This document shows, in pieces, positions 31,117 to 38,732 of a stretch of DNA of 64,000 bases. This stretch comes from Bradyrhizobium sp. (lineage in GTDB: Bacteria; Pseudomonadota; Alphaproteobacteria; Rhizobiales; Xanthobacteraceae). The notes beneath the pieces were generated by a model. That model was not told where the DNA came from, searched no databases, and was given only the letters and a program-made list of their open reading frames with translations. A program made the position numbers and the translations under genes. How positions within the stretch are numbered: the stretch's first letter is position 1; each line of letters opens with the position of its first letter. The stretch lies in assembly GCF_022844465.1 (NCBI RefSeq), contig NZ_JALHLP010000006.1, positions 124,001 to 188,000 on the forward strand. Direction: 5' to 3'.

Positions 31117-31260
31117 TGAGACCGGGCGCGTTGTTTTCCGCCCGGCCGCCCCGTCCTGGGCAGACATGATTGTCATTGAGCCGGATTATCCTCGGAATAT
31201 CCGGGGTGGTCCGGGGTAGGACATGGCACGGGCCCTCTGGGGAGAGATGCGGCGCATGCG

Positions 31261-32118
31261 CAACGCGCCGCCGACAGCCTCAAATACAAGGTCGGCGACA
31301 TCGACGTGTTCAGCCTGCATGAGGGCGCCATCGAGCGGGTGCTGGATGCCGGCTTTGTCAAGAACGCTGCCCTTGACGACGTCAAGAAGGCGTTGACGGA
31401 CGGCGGCATTGGCCCCGACAAATTCAACGATCCCTTCACGGTGACCGCGATCCGGACCGGCGGCAAGGTCGTGCTGTTCGACACCGGCTTCGGCGGCAAC
31501 GGGCCGGGCACCGTCGGCAAGCTCGCCGAGAACATGAAGGCGGCCGGTCTCGATCCGGCCACCGTTTCCACGGTGATCATCTCGCATTTCCACCCCGACC
31601 ACATCTCGGGCCTCTGAGTGAAGGAAACCAACGCCCAGGTGTTCCCGAACGCCGAGATCATGATGCCCGAGGTGGAGTACAAGTTCTTCACCGATCCAGC
31701 GCTGGTGGAGAAGGTGCCGGAAGCCAACCGACCGCACCTCAAGCGGATCCAGGCGACCTTCCCGACCTGGAAGAACATCAAGCAGTTCAGTGACGGCGCC
31801 GAGGTCGCGCCTGGCGTCAAGGCTATCGCCACGCCCGGCCACACGGTTGGCCACACCTCGTTCCTGGTGGCCTCCGGCGGGCAGCAACTGTTCATCCAGG
31901 GCGACGTCACCGGCATCCACCAGCTTTTCGTCCGCAACCCCGGCTGGTTCTCGATGTTCGACGCCGACGGGCCGAAGGCGGAAGCCACCCGCCGCGCGCT
32001 GTTCGACCGCGTGATCGCCGAAAAGGCCATGATCGCCGGCTATCATTTCGGCTTCCCGAATGTCGGCACGCTGTCCAAGGACGGCAACGGCTATGCCTTC
32101 GCGGCCGTGAAGGCCTGA
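31261..32118 (+). pseudogene. MBL-fold metallohydrolase gene interrupted by an in-frame TGA
   Basis: Residues encoded from about 31261 (DSLKYKVGDIDVFSLHEG) to 32118 read as one metallo-beta-lactamase-fold protein. The metal motif HFHPDH sits at about 31588-31605, and the second half contains TPGHTVGHTSF and GYHFGFPN. The frame is broken by TGA at 31615-31617, directly after HFHPDHISGL, and continues without shift to TGA at 32116. The expected N-terminal signal sequence is also not readable, so the gene looks decayed. Periplasmic MBL hydrolases of this type are common in Bradyrhizobium relatives; function unknown. Confidence 0.7.
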
Positions 32119-32137
32119 CGGCAGGCGGACCCGACCG

Positions 32138-32167
32138 AGGCGCCGTGCTCACGCACGGCGCCTTTTT
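32138..32167 (+). terminator. Rho-independent terminator after the broken MBL gene
   Basis: A perfect inverted repeat AGGCGCCGTGC / GCACGGCGCCT with a 4-nt loop (TCAC) followed by TTTT. It lies 20 bp past the stop of the MBL frame, in front of radC. Confidence 0.85.
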
Positions 32168-32240
32168 CCTTAGCTAAATCGGCGGCGGCGCCGGCACTTC
32201 GGAGTTGCAAAACCTGACCGGCACGGCATGGTTGCCGCCG

Positions 32241-32954
32241 ATGCCCGGCAAGACCAGCAACCCTCCGGATGAAGCCGCCGAGACGCCGCATTATCACGGC
32301 CATCGCGAGCGGCTGCGCGAACGCTTCCACGGCGCCGGGCCGGAGGCGCTGAGCGACTATGAATTGCTGGAAATGGCGCTGTTCCCCGCTTTGCCCCGGC
32401 GCGACACCAAGCCGCTCGCCAAGGCCCTGCTCAAGACCTTCGGCTCCTTCGCCGAGGTCATTCACGCGCCGGTGGCGCGGTTGCGCGAGGTCGACGGCAT
32501 CGGCGAGGCCTCGATCAACCAGATCAAGCTGCTCGCCGCGGCCGCCAACCGGGTCGCCAAGGGCGAGATCAAGCGGAAGATCGCGCTGTCGTCGTGGAAC
32601 GACGTGATCGACTATTGCCGCTCCGGCATGGCGTTTGCAGCGAAGGAGCAGTTTCGCCTGCTGTTCCTCGACAAGCGCAACCAGCTGATATCAGACGAGG
32701 TGCAGCAGACCGGAACGGTCGACCACACCCCGGTCTATCCGCGCGAGGTGATCAAGCGCGCGCTGGAATTGTCGGCGACCGCGCTGATCCTGGTCCACAA
32801 CCACCCCTCCGGCGATCCGACGCCCTCGCAGGCCGACATCCAGATGACCAAGGCGATCGTCGATATCGCCACCCCGCTCGGCATTTCCGTGCACGACCAC
32901 ATCATCGTCGGCAAGAACGGGCATGCGAGTTTGAAGGGGATGCGATTGATATAG
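32241..32954 (+). CDS. radC: RadC family JAB-domain protein
   Basis: A 237-residue RadC homologue: N-terminal helix-hairpin-helix-like region ([19 protein letters not shown]) and C-terminal JAB metallopeptidase-like domain with the motif [14 protein letters not shown] (His186, His188, Asp199). Despite its name the family's role in repair is disputed. The start at the ATG of MPGKTSNPP is preferred to TTG at 32205. Its last 161 bp are repeated at 38545-38705 and the intervening DNA is foreign in style. The final codons of this copy (AGT TTG, CGA TTG ATA) are less GC-biased than those of the downstream copy, suggesting that this 3' end came with the island. Confidence 0.88.
   Translation: MPGKTSNPPDEAAETPHYHGHRERLRERFHGAGPEALSDYELLEMALFPALPRRDTKPLAKALLKTFGSFAEVIHAPVARLREVDGIGEASINQIKLLAAAANRVAKGEIKRKIALSSWNDVIDYCRSGMAFAAKEQFRLLFLDKRNQLISDEVQQTGTVDHTPVYPREVIKRALELSATALILVHNHPSGDPTPSQADIQMTKAIVDIATPLGISVHDHIIVGKNGHASLKGMRLI
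32794..32954. repeat. Left 161-bp direct repeat (radC 3' end)
   Basis: The radC 3'-terminal segment from the JAB motif to the stop codon. 152 of 161 bases match 38545-38705 and all nine differences are silent. It is the left boundary of the island, attL-like. Confidence 0.85.
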
Positions 32955-33061
32955 AATGGCGACGTCATGGTCCGCGGTGGAAGCGTCGAGGACAGCGCCT
33001 TCACACCTTCGCGATGGTCGCACGATGTCCGGCCGCGAAAGCAAACCGTCGGTCAGGCGTG

Positions 33062-33446
33062 AGCAGCGGCACTTCGAGCGCTTCGGCCGAACTCATCGAG
33101 AGCAACAAGCCGAACGAGTACGGCTGGTTCTTCCCTTCCGCAATGGACCCGACGAAGCCGGGTTAGCCACGGAACACTTTACGCCTTTATGTGGCGTCAG
33201 CGCCAGCGCGACGTCATTCCATTCGTAACCAATCGCGACCTTCGGCGGACGTGGAAGACACTCGCCGGCAAGGCTGGCGTGCCGAAGGAAATTCGCGACC
33301 GCATTCAGAACCACGCATTCCAGGATGTCAGTTCAAAGAGTTACGATCGCTGGAGTTACATGCCCGAGAAACGCACCGGCATGGAGAAGTGGAACGCGTT
33401 TCTCGAGCGCCTTCTCGCCAAACCCACGACCATGATCGCCGCGTGA
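33062..33446 (+). pseudogene. Phage-type tyrosine integrase C-terminal fragment with frameshift
   Basis: Two adjoining frames make one integrase C-terminus. The first reads AELIESNKPNEYGWFFPSAM and DPTKP up to about 33160; the second reads VSHGTLYAFMWRQRQRD, then NRDLRRTWKTLAGKAGVPKE and SSKSYDRW with the candidate catalytic Tyr. One extra G in the run at 33161-33164 separates them. The N-terminal DNA-binding and core-binding domains are absent. This is the catalytic-domain end of a tyrosine recombinase that probably inserted the island or an earlier element. Confidence 0.75.
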
Positions 33447-33471
33447 CTGTCCGCGGTTCACGCTGACTCAT

Positions 33472-33519
33472 TGGTGGGCCCGGCAGGACTCGAACCTGCG
33501 ACCAGACCGTTATAAGCGC
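33472..33519 (-). pseudogene. 3' fragment of a tRNA gene (possible att remnant)
   Basis: Read on the minus strand the segment ends GGGCCCACCA, contains a perfect T-arm stem-loop (GCAGG TTCGAGT CCTGC), and starts in an anticodon loop CTTATAA (anticodon would be TAT). The 5' half (acceptor strand, D-arm and 5' anticodon stem) is not present next to it; the anticodon stem fails to pair beyond two bases. A tRNA 3' end 26 bp past an integrase remnant is the usual mark of a tRNA attachment site. Confidence 0.6.
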
Positions 33520-33642
33520 AGTGACCTACCTGAACAATCGAGCAAATTCAGTGAACCCCGATCAGAATCGTGCCCGTTCGTGCGCGTTTGCTCACGCGAG
33601 GTTCAGGAGAGGCTGGAACGGATTCGACGTTTGCTCTCTTAG

Positions 33643-33795
33643 GCCAAGGCGCTGGACCGTGCTAACCAGATCCGAACGTATGTGGAATCAGCCCGATTGC
33701 GGTTTGCCGAGATACCAATGACGCAAGTGGAATCCGAAAAATGGACGAGTTGGGCGCAGCGGGAAGCGGATCGCAACGACTTGGGTCGTCGGCGC
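33643..33795 (+). pseudogene. Remnant of an island-associated hypothetical protein
   Basis: The frame reads KALDRANQIRTYVESARLRF then VESEKWTSWAQREADRND. The pattern R-A-x-x-I-R-x-Y-V ... W-x-x-W-A-x-x-x-A-D-R-x-D is the C-terminal signature of hypothetical proteins frequently seen next to transposases and integrases in rhizobial islands. It begins right after an in-frame TAG at 33640 and has no start of its own, so it is a fragment. The family's function is unknown to me. Confidence 0.45.
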
Positions 33796-33979
33796 GCGAT
33801 CCAACGTTTTCGCATTCCAATGACCGTACCCTGCGAGGCGAGCAGGCGCAAAGGGCCGGTGAAGCGGGACCGTCGATTTCGGCGAGCAATGTCTCGGGTA
33901 GATCGAGGTGATGCTCAATAGACAGCCCCGTCTTGACAAAGAAGTCGGAAGCGTTACACTTTTTACTAAAGGTTGGGAG

Positions 33980-35122
33980 ATGGCGATGATCCGTCTTGCA
34001 GTTTCCGGCCTCTTTCTTTTCGCTGCATGCGAGTTGGCGCTAAACGCGCCGGTGGCGCGAGCGCAACAGGATGATACTTTCCGCATCTACGACATCGAGC
34101 ATACCACCGGCCTGAATTTGGCCAGGGGATTTGATATCCTGACCGGCGCACCGCGCGCCGAGTGCGTAGTGCCGAAGAAACCCGAAGAAAATCCGGGCTA
34201 TGGCCCCGACAGCGTCGGGTTTCGATCCTACAGAATTGAGAACTCTCAACAATTGGACCGGGCGCTCGGTATTTCTGCCTCGGCCTCCATCAAGATGGGG
34301 GTCGGCAGCGCGAGTGGCTCAGTATCTTACTCCAACGCGCTTTCCGTTAGCAGCTACGGACTGAACTACGTCGTGGAGAGCTCGATCAAGCAAAAAGGAA
34401 AAAGCGTACTCGCCGAGACCTTGAAGGAGCCATACAGAAAGCTGTTGGCGAGCGGCAAGCCAGAGCTACTCGGTAGATTCAGATCGATTTGCGGAGACGG
34501 CTACATAACAGAGATGCCAACAGGCGGAGAGTTCAAGGCAATCATCCAGATAGCAACGAACTCGCGCTCCGAAACGGAGGCCATGGCAGCTTCGATCGGC
34601 GGTTCCTATGCCGCTTATTCCGGGGCAGCCTCGTTCTCCAACTCCGTCAAAAAAGCAGCTTCGACAAACGAAGTGCGGATATGGAGTTTCCGTCGCGGCG
34701 GAGGCGGACCGGTGCCTATCACGCCAGACGATATCGCAACCGAAGCAGCCAACTTGCCTGTAAGCGCAGCCAAAACGCCCGCTCCGCTACAGATTGCAGT
34801 CTTCTCGTATACGACGGTGCTCGACGATCCCAGTATTCCATTGGACACCTTTTCCGAACGTGCTGCGCAAATTGAGAAACTGGCAGATCTGTCTTCGCGT
34901 GCGCGAAACCAACTCGGTGACCTCCAGTTCATAATGAACCACCCATCGCAGTTCTACAGCAGACCGACGGATTTACCGCAGCTTGCGCAGGAAGCGGAGA
35001 GCCTCAACGAATTCAGGGCGTTGATCAAACACCGAGCTGACGAGTGCATCAAATCTGACGGCGCTTGTTACATCGGCGACCTAACCCCGCCACAGCCAAG
35101 CGTGCGGCCAGCACGGAGGTAG
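33980..35122 (+). CDS. Secreted protein with MACPF/perforin-like signature
   Basis: A 380-residue protein; function not established. A signal peptide covers about residues 1-28 (LAVSGLFLFAACELAL, cleavage near ARAQQ). Residues 169-183 read SICGDGYITEMPTGG, which follows the MACPF/CDC signature Y-G-T-H-Y-x6-G-G in the order G-x-x-Y, six residues, G-G, but lacks the usual His. It is flanked by Ser/Ala/Gly-rich alternating stretches at about 98-135 and 198-235, the places where perforin-like proteins have their two membrane-inserting hairpins. The C-terminal 130 residues are helical with two Cys (356, 363) that may pair. Start at 33980 has AAAGG upstream. The next gene begins 3 bp after the stop. 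MACPF membership is an inference from pattern; codon use is AT-richer than the chromosome. Confidence 0.6.
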   Translation: MAMIRLAVSGLFLFAACELALNAPVARAQQDDTFRIYDIEHTTGLNLARGFDILTGAPRAECVVPKKPEENPGYGPDSVGFRSYRIENSQQLDRALGISASASIKMGVGSASGSVSYSNALSVSSYGLNYVVESSIKQKGKSVLAETLKEPYRKLLASGKPELLGRFRSICGDGYITEMPTGGEFKAIIQIATNSRSETEAMAASIGGSYAAYSGAASFSNSVKKAASTNEVRIWSFRRGGGGPVPITPDDIATEAANLPVSAAKTPAPLQIAVFSYTTVLDDPSIPLDTFSERAAQIEKLADLSSRARNQLGDLQFIMNHPSQFYSRPTDLPQLAQEAESLNEFRALIKHRADECIKSDGACYIGDLTPPQPSVRPARR

Positions 35123-35124
35123 AA

Positions 35125-35793
35125 ATGGGCCCGTATTTTCCGGCATACGTACTTGGCATCGCTGCGACGATATCTACTGTCCCCGCGTACGCACAAAGTG
35201 TTGTCGACCAGGTGGTGAGATCCTCACCTGTGCAAATAGGACCGCCCGGCGGAGGGCTACGCGTCGGGCCCATCGATGTCGATGGCAGAGGCCGGGTCCG
35301 CGTCAGGTCGCCAGCAGAAGTACTCGACGACGAACTCAATCGCGTCCCTGGATACGCACTTCTTTCGGATGCCGACAAACGGAACGTAAAATCGGCAGTT
35401 GTAACGACCGGCGTAGTAGCCGGAATAACAACCGACCCGGCGGCTACTATGCTTTTCATAAAGATTCTCTCTGGCCAGGACGGCAAGGAGAAGACCGCCT
35501 CAGTTAAGATCAACCCGAATACTACCCCAACTGGGAAGGCCTGGAACATCAGCGCGACTTGTATCGTTCAGCAGGAGGCGAAGCTTATTACAGCCTATTT
35601 CAACACTGATACTGTTCCAGACGCGGACAAGATTGCGGACGGAGACACCGTAAATCTCACCGCTCCAATCTGCCCCTTATTCAAAGACAAATCCGTGACA
35701 TCGGTGACGATCAACAAGAATGGCTTTGATCCTATTAGAGGTGGGAAGCCCCCTGAGTTCACCTACGTGATGGCGGGAAAGCCGGCTGCGTGA
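35125..35793 (+). CDS. Secreted protein of unknown function, island cargo
   Basis: A 222-residue protein not recognised as any family. A signal peptide is clear (YVLGIAATISTVPAYAQS, cleavage near AYA-Q). The mature N-terminus is Gly/Arg-rich (GGGLRVGPIDVDGRGRVRVR), then a helical segment, then a beta-rich C-terminal half with two Cys (about 162 and 190). GGAGG is at ideal distance from the ATG, which itself lies 3 bp after the preceding MACPF-like gene, so the two are surely cotranscribed. A partner or accessory role to the preceding protein is inference from coupling only. Confidence 0.65.
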   Translation: MGPYFPAYVLGIAATISTVPAYAQSVVDQVVRSSPVQIGPPGGGLRVGPIDVDGRGRVRVRSPAEVLDDELNRVPGYALLSDADKRNVKSAVVTTGVVAGITTDPAATMLFIKILSGQDGKEKTASVKINPNTTPTGKAWNISATCIVQQEAKLITAYFNTDTVPDADKIADGDTVNLTAPICPLFKDKSVTSVTINKNGFDPIRGGKPPEFTYVMAGKPAA

Positions 35794-35845
35794 TTCTGCG
35801 ATCAGGTGCGTATTGGCACGTCGCCCCTGGTACCGAGAATGTCCT

Positions 35846-36448
35846 ATGCGCAAACTCTCGTGCTCCAGGTTCATCTTATTTGCCTGCCTGCTTCTTGTTG
35901 GCTTCGAGCAGCCTGCCGGCGCACATGAGAAGGACCTTCGCAAACGAACCGATGCTGCAGGGCTCACGGAGATCAGCGTCTGCGCCCGTCCAAGCCCCAA
36001 CGCCTTCGGCTTCCCTGGCCATGCATTTATTGCCTTCAGCTACCAGGCGGCTGGCGGCAGTCGCAGTTTCCGCGCGATCGGGCACACGGTCGCGCCCACT
36101 ACGGGTTTGGCGGCTGCCGTGTTCACCTATTTCAGCGGCGGCTCCGTGGCCGGCCAGCAGGAAGAAGAACGCTACACGCACCTGAAACAGGCCTGCCTGA
36201 CGCTTAAGGTTGATCGCGAAATCTACCAGCGAGCTCTCGACGCCGCCCGCCCGACGCTCAGCGCTTTGGGGATTCCCGATGCCGTCGCAGCTTCCGTCGA
36301 GCGCTACTCTCTCAACGGCCACGACTGCATGGACTTCATCTCGAACGTCGCCCAACCTCTGAAGACCGCAGGACTTTCCACTCCGGAAAGGGCGGCGACC
36401 GATACGCCAATCGCCTATATTCGGAAGCTGATCGACGCGAACCCCTAG
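35846..36448 (+). CDS. Secreted protein with possible permuted papain-like His/Cys pair
   Basis: A 200-residue protein. A signal peptide spans about residues 1-27 (FILFACLLLVGF, cleavage near AGA-H). The mature part has FGFPGHAFIAF with His59 and, after a helical insert, NGHDCMDFISNVAQPL with Cys161. A GHAF-type histidine before an N-x-x-D-C-x-x-F-I motif is how circularly permuted NlpC/P60-like and LRAT/PPPDE-type thiol hydrolases look, so it may be a periplasmic or secreted cysteine hydrolase. It is 52 bp behind the previous secreted protein on the same strand. Not firmly assignable. Confidence 0.6.
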   Translation: MRKLSCSRFILFACLLLVGFEQPAGAHEKDLRKRTDAAGLTEISVCARPSPNAFGFPGHAFIAFSYQAAGGSRSFRAIGHTVAPTTGLAAAVFTYFSGGSVAGQQEEERYTHLKQACLTLKVDREIYQRALDAARPTLSALGIPDAVAASVERYSLNGHDCMDFISNVAQPLKTAGLSTPERAATDTPIAYIRKLIDANP

Positions 36449-36601
36449 ACGTCACTTTAGATTCTTGCTGCAAATGCGGCACGTCCAAGGTTTCTCGCGA
36501 ACCAAACAGCCGCGCTTCGACAGCGTACGCATCAGACGTGCGCAGCGGACCTCAAGCATCGCCGAAGCAGTTGGCCGAAAACACAAGACGCGTCTGTCGT
36601 G

Positions 36602-37912
36602 CTACGCTTGCTCGCCAGGGGCGACTGCCGCCTGCTGCGCGCGTCCTTTAGCCATGACAGCGACCCCGAGTTCAGTCCAGAACTCATCAGACAAGTCGAC
36701 GTTCTTCATGGACAGAAATGTCTGGGAGAGGGAGAGAAGCGCAACGCGATGTTCCAGGTACGGCACTAATTTCGCGTCAACGGGCGAAGCCTTAGCCCAC
36801 TGCAGATCTCCGCTGAGCTCCTGAATGATTTCGGACAAGATTGCATTCGACTTGGCTCCGCGGGCGTGGAGGTCACTGACGAACAACGCCATCAGTGCCT
36901 TCTTCCGGTACTCAAACTCGTCGGCGGTAATGGAATCCGGCTTAGTTACGGCGCCGAAAGTAATGGCTGTCCTCAATAAGCCAAACAGCAGTTCATCCAG
37001 CTTTGCATCGACCTCAAGAAAGTGTTCGAATTTCTGCCGAGATCGGCCTATCGCGAAGGTGGACATCTGGGCCGCATCGAATGCTTCGTGCCGCCAGTTC
37101 GTTCGGATGGCCGCATTTATTGAAACAACCTTCGCCGTTTCGCGCTCCGGAGACTCGCACGAATACGTCCGGTAGGCCAAGAAGTTCGGTTCCGCCGGCG
37201 GCGCGTTGGAGGCGAAATAAGATTCAAGAATCTCGCGCTTCTTGGTGTCCGGAAACCAATCAGCGGCAAGAAGGCGATCAAAGGCGTCCCAGCCACTTTC
37301 GACTTCATGCACCAGCGCGGCCATCGACCTCGCCTCTTCGGCCATCTGCACTTCGCGCAATATGCCATCGTGGATTAGTCGACATAGGCCCGATAGTTCG
37401 CGCTCAATCACCACGCGACCCCCGAGCTGCGCAAGTACATTTGCGTCTTCGTACGAGTGCGCGGGGACATGGACGCGCTGCCAGTTGGGTGTACGTTTCA
37501 GTACGCGGTAGAGCTCATTGGGGGAGAGCGGTTTTGTGATTTGCGAGAAGGGCGGGACGTTTAGCTGCTTATATATCTGTTGCACAAGAAAGGAGCAGTA
37601 GCTGTTCCCGGTTTCGGGCGCACGTAACCGGTAGGATTGGTCGAGAAAAAAGCGGGACGCCGTTCGTAGCGCAAGCGGATCGACAGGTTCTTTCAAACGG
37701 AATGCAGTATAGTGCTTCGAGCACAGCGCTGCCTCGCTCCATATGTTTAGCTTGATCCCAGCGGGTTTGAATGCCTCGATCACCAAAGGCCCATGAATGC
37801 AGACGGCCGCGTGCGACCAGACGCCTGGCGCGAGCTTGAGCCATTGAAGGCCCACAACACTGTAGCCGGTCCGGCTCTCCGGTTTGCAGAAGATGATGTC
37901 GCCTGGCTTCAT
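36602..37912 (-). CDS. YiiX/YebB-like permuted NlpC/P60 domain protein with long C-terminal region
   Basis: A 436-residue protein without signal peptide. The first 120 residues resemble the permuted papain-like YiiX/YebB group: KPGDIIFCKP at residues 2-11, WSHAAVCIHGPLVIEA with candidate catalytic His34 and Glu46, and NSYCSFLVQQIYKQL with candidate Cys106. The other 300 residues are mainly helical and unrecognised. The gene points against the three-gene secreted cargo, ending 154 bp from it. Its substrate could be a peptide, lipid or acyl group. Base composition is AT-richer than chromosomal genes. Confidence 0.7.
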   Translation of the reverse strand: MKPGDIIFCKPESRTGYSVVGLQWLKLAPGVWSHAAVCIHGPLVIEAFKPAGIKLNIWSEAALCSKHYTAFRLKEPVDPLALRTASRFFLDQSYRLRAPETGNSYCSFLVQQIYKQLNVPPFSQITKPLSPNELYRVLKRTPNWQRVHVPAHSYEDANVLAQLGGRVVIERELSGLCRLIHDGILREVQMAEEARSMAALVHEVESGWDAFDRLLAADWFPDTKKREILESYFASNAPPAEPNFLAYRTYSCESPERETAKVVSINAAIRTNWRHEAFDAAQMSTFAIGRSRQKFEHFLEVDAKLDELLFGLLRTAITFGAVTKPDSITADEFEYRKKALMALFVSDLHARGAKSNAILSEIIQELSGDLQWAKASPVDAKLVPYLEHRVALLSLSQTFLSMKNVDLSDEFWTELGVAVMAKGRAQQAAVAPGEQA

Positions 37913-38236
37913 TCAGGAGCACCCAATCCCATCACGTCGAAGCTCTTCGTTCCTGATAGGGCCGCCAACGGTACGTCCATTACGCTCTGCGTGCAATATT
38001 CGAGTTTTCAACTTCTCAATTCTGGATGGCATTTAGTGATTGCGGCATCTGGAGGTGTTTCCTGGACGGTAACGACGAACGCTCAAGGAATATCGAGGCC
38101 CAACATCGTCGGGGACGATATTATCGTCAACGAGCTATTCGACAGCGAATACGCGGTAACTGCTTATCGCCTCGGAGGGGGAGAGAAGGAAGTGTTGAGC
38201 GCCTGTCTAATTCGCCTGAAAGTTTCGAAGCCTTAG
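37793..38236 (+). CDS. Possible small protein overlapping the YiiX-like gene head-on
   Basis: The frame gives 147 residues, but its first 40 lie antisense to the start of the minus-strand gene and look like a shadow. The part beyond 37912 (about 108 residues) has a protein-like, beta-rich composition (NGTSITLCVQYSSFQLLNSG, IVNELFDSEYAVTAYRLGGG) and no other gene explains this stretch. No good start codon with ribosome binding site exists after 37912, so either the real start is odd or it is a fragment. No family recognised. Confidence 0.3.
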   Translation: MNADGRVRPDAWRELEPLKAHNTVAGPALRFAEDDVAWLHSGAPNPITSKLFVPDRAANGTSITLCVQYSSFQLLNSGWHLVIAASGGVSWTVTTNAQGISRPNIVGDDIIVNELFDSEYAVTAYRLGGGEKEVLSACLIRLKVSKP

Positions 38237-38544
38237 AACAGATAGGGCTGTCTCTTTAAAAGCGGGTGCGGTGGTTTACCGCTAAAACCCACCGCAACCT
38301 CCGACTTCCGAAATTGGCACTTTTCGGACATGCAGCTCATGGCAGAAAATGTCCGCTATCGAGTCCAAATCGGACTCTCGGAAATGATTTTCCGTGCCGA
38401 AAAATTATCTAGCGGGACAGTGTATGACCAACTGGAATGATCACGAACAGTCACCACTTACCGCCCCCAGTGCACGTCCCCTATCGTTTTATTGAGACCG
38501 AATTATATTGAGAGATCAGTCTGGTAGCTCGCAGGGTTTTCTCC
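38237..38544. other. Non-coding right end of the island
   Basis: About 300 AT-richer bases with no plausible gene. A hairpin with an 8-bp stem TGCGGTGG / CCACCGCA (38267-38274 with 38289-38296) follows the small frame above, without a T run. The right boundary is the start of the second radC repeat. Confidence 0.5.
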
Positions 38545-38705
38545 TCCACAACCATCCCTCCGGCGATCCGACGCCCTCGCAGGCCGATATCCAGATGACC
38601 AAGGCGATCGTCGACATCGCCACCCCGCTCGGCATTTCCGTGCACGACCACATCATCGTCGGCAAGAACGGGCATGCTAGCCTGAAGGGGATGCGGCTGA
38701 TCTAG
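38545..38705 (+). pseudogene. radC: Displaced radC 3' end (right direct repeat)
   Basis: Encodes the last residues of RadC from the [14 protein letters not shown] motif to the stop, identical in protein to the intact gene but with nine silent changes. Upstream of it the sequence is unrelated to radC. Its codons (AGC CTG, CGG CTG ATC) match the GC-rich host style, so it is probably the original chromosomal 3' end pushed 5.75 kb downstream by the island. Confidence 0.85.
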
Positions 38706-38732
38706 ACGCGTCGCACCTTCCGGCAACCCTAC

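Larger units (their letters stand above)
33447..33979. other. Decayed junction region without intact genes
   Basis: Between the integrase remnant and the first cargo gene. It holds the tRNA 3' fragment and the short protein remnant at 33643-33795. The rest, including 33520-33640 and 33800-33970, shows no gene. Confidence 0.5.
32955..38544. mobile_element. Genomic island inserted at the 3' end of radC
   Basis: About 5.6 kb bounded by the two 161-bp radC direct repeats. It contains a decayed tyrosine recombinase, a tRNA 3' fragment, a fragment of another island-type protein and a cargo of mainly unknown genes. The cargo (about 33.9-38.5 kb) is visibly richer in A+T and in codons such as ATA, TTT, AAA and AGA than the flanks. 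With only a broken integrase it is probably no longer mobile on its own. Confidence 0.8.

Noticed and set aside
31615..31617. TGA as a selenocysteine codon in the MBL gene
   Set aside because: No plausible SECIS-like context considered, no known selenocysteine at this position in MBL proteins, and the N-terminus is decayed too.
33628..33680. A second tRNA-like stretch (GGCCAAGGCGCTGGACCGTG) near the integrase
   Set aside because: It reads in frame as KALDRANQIRTYV of an island-type hypothetical protein, which explains it better.
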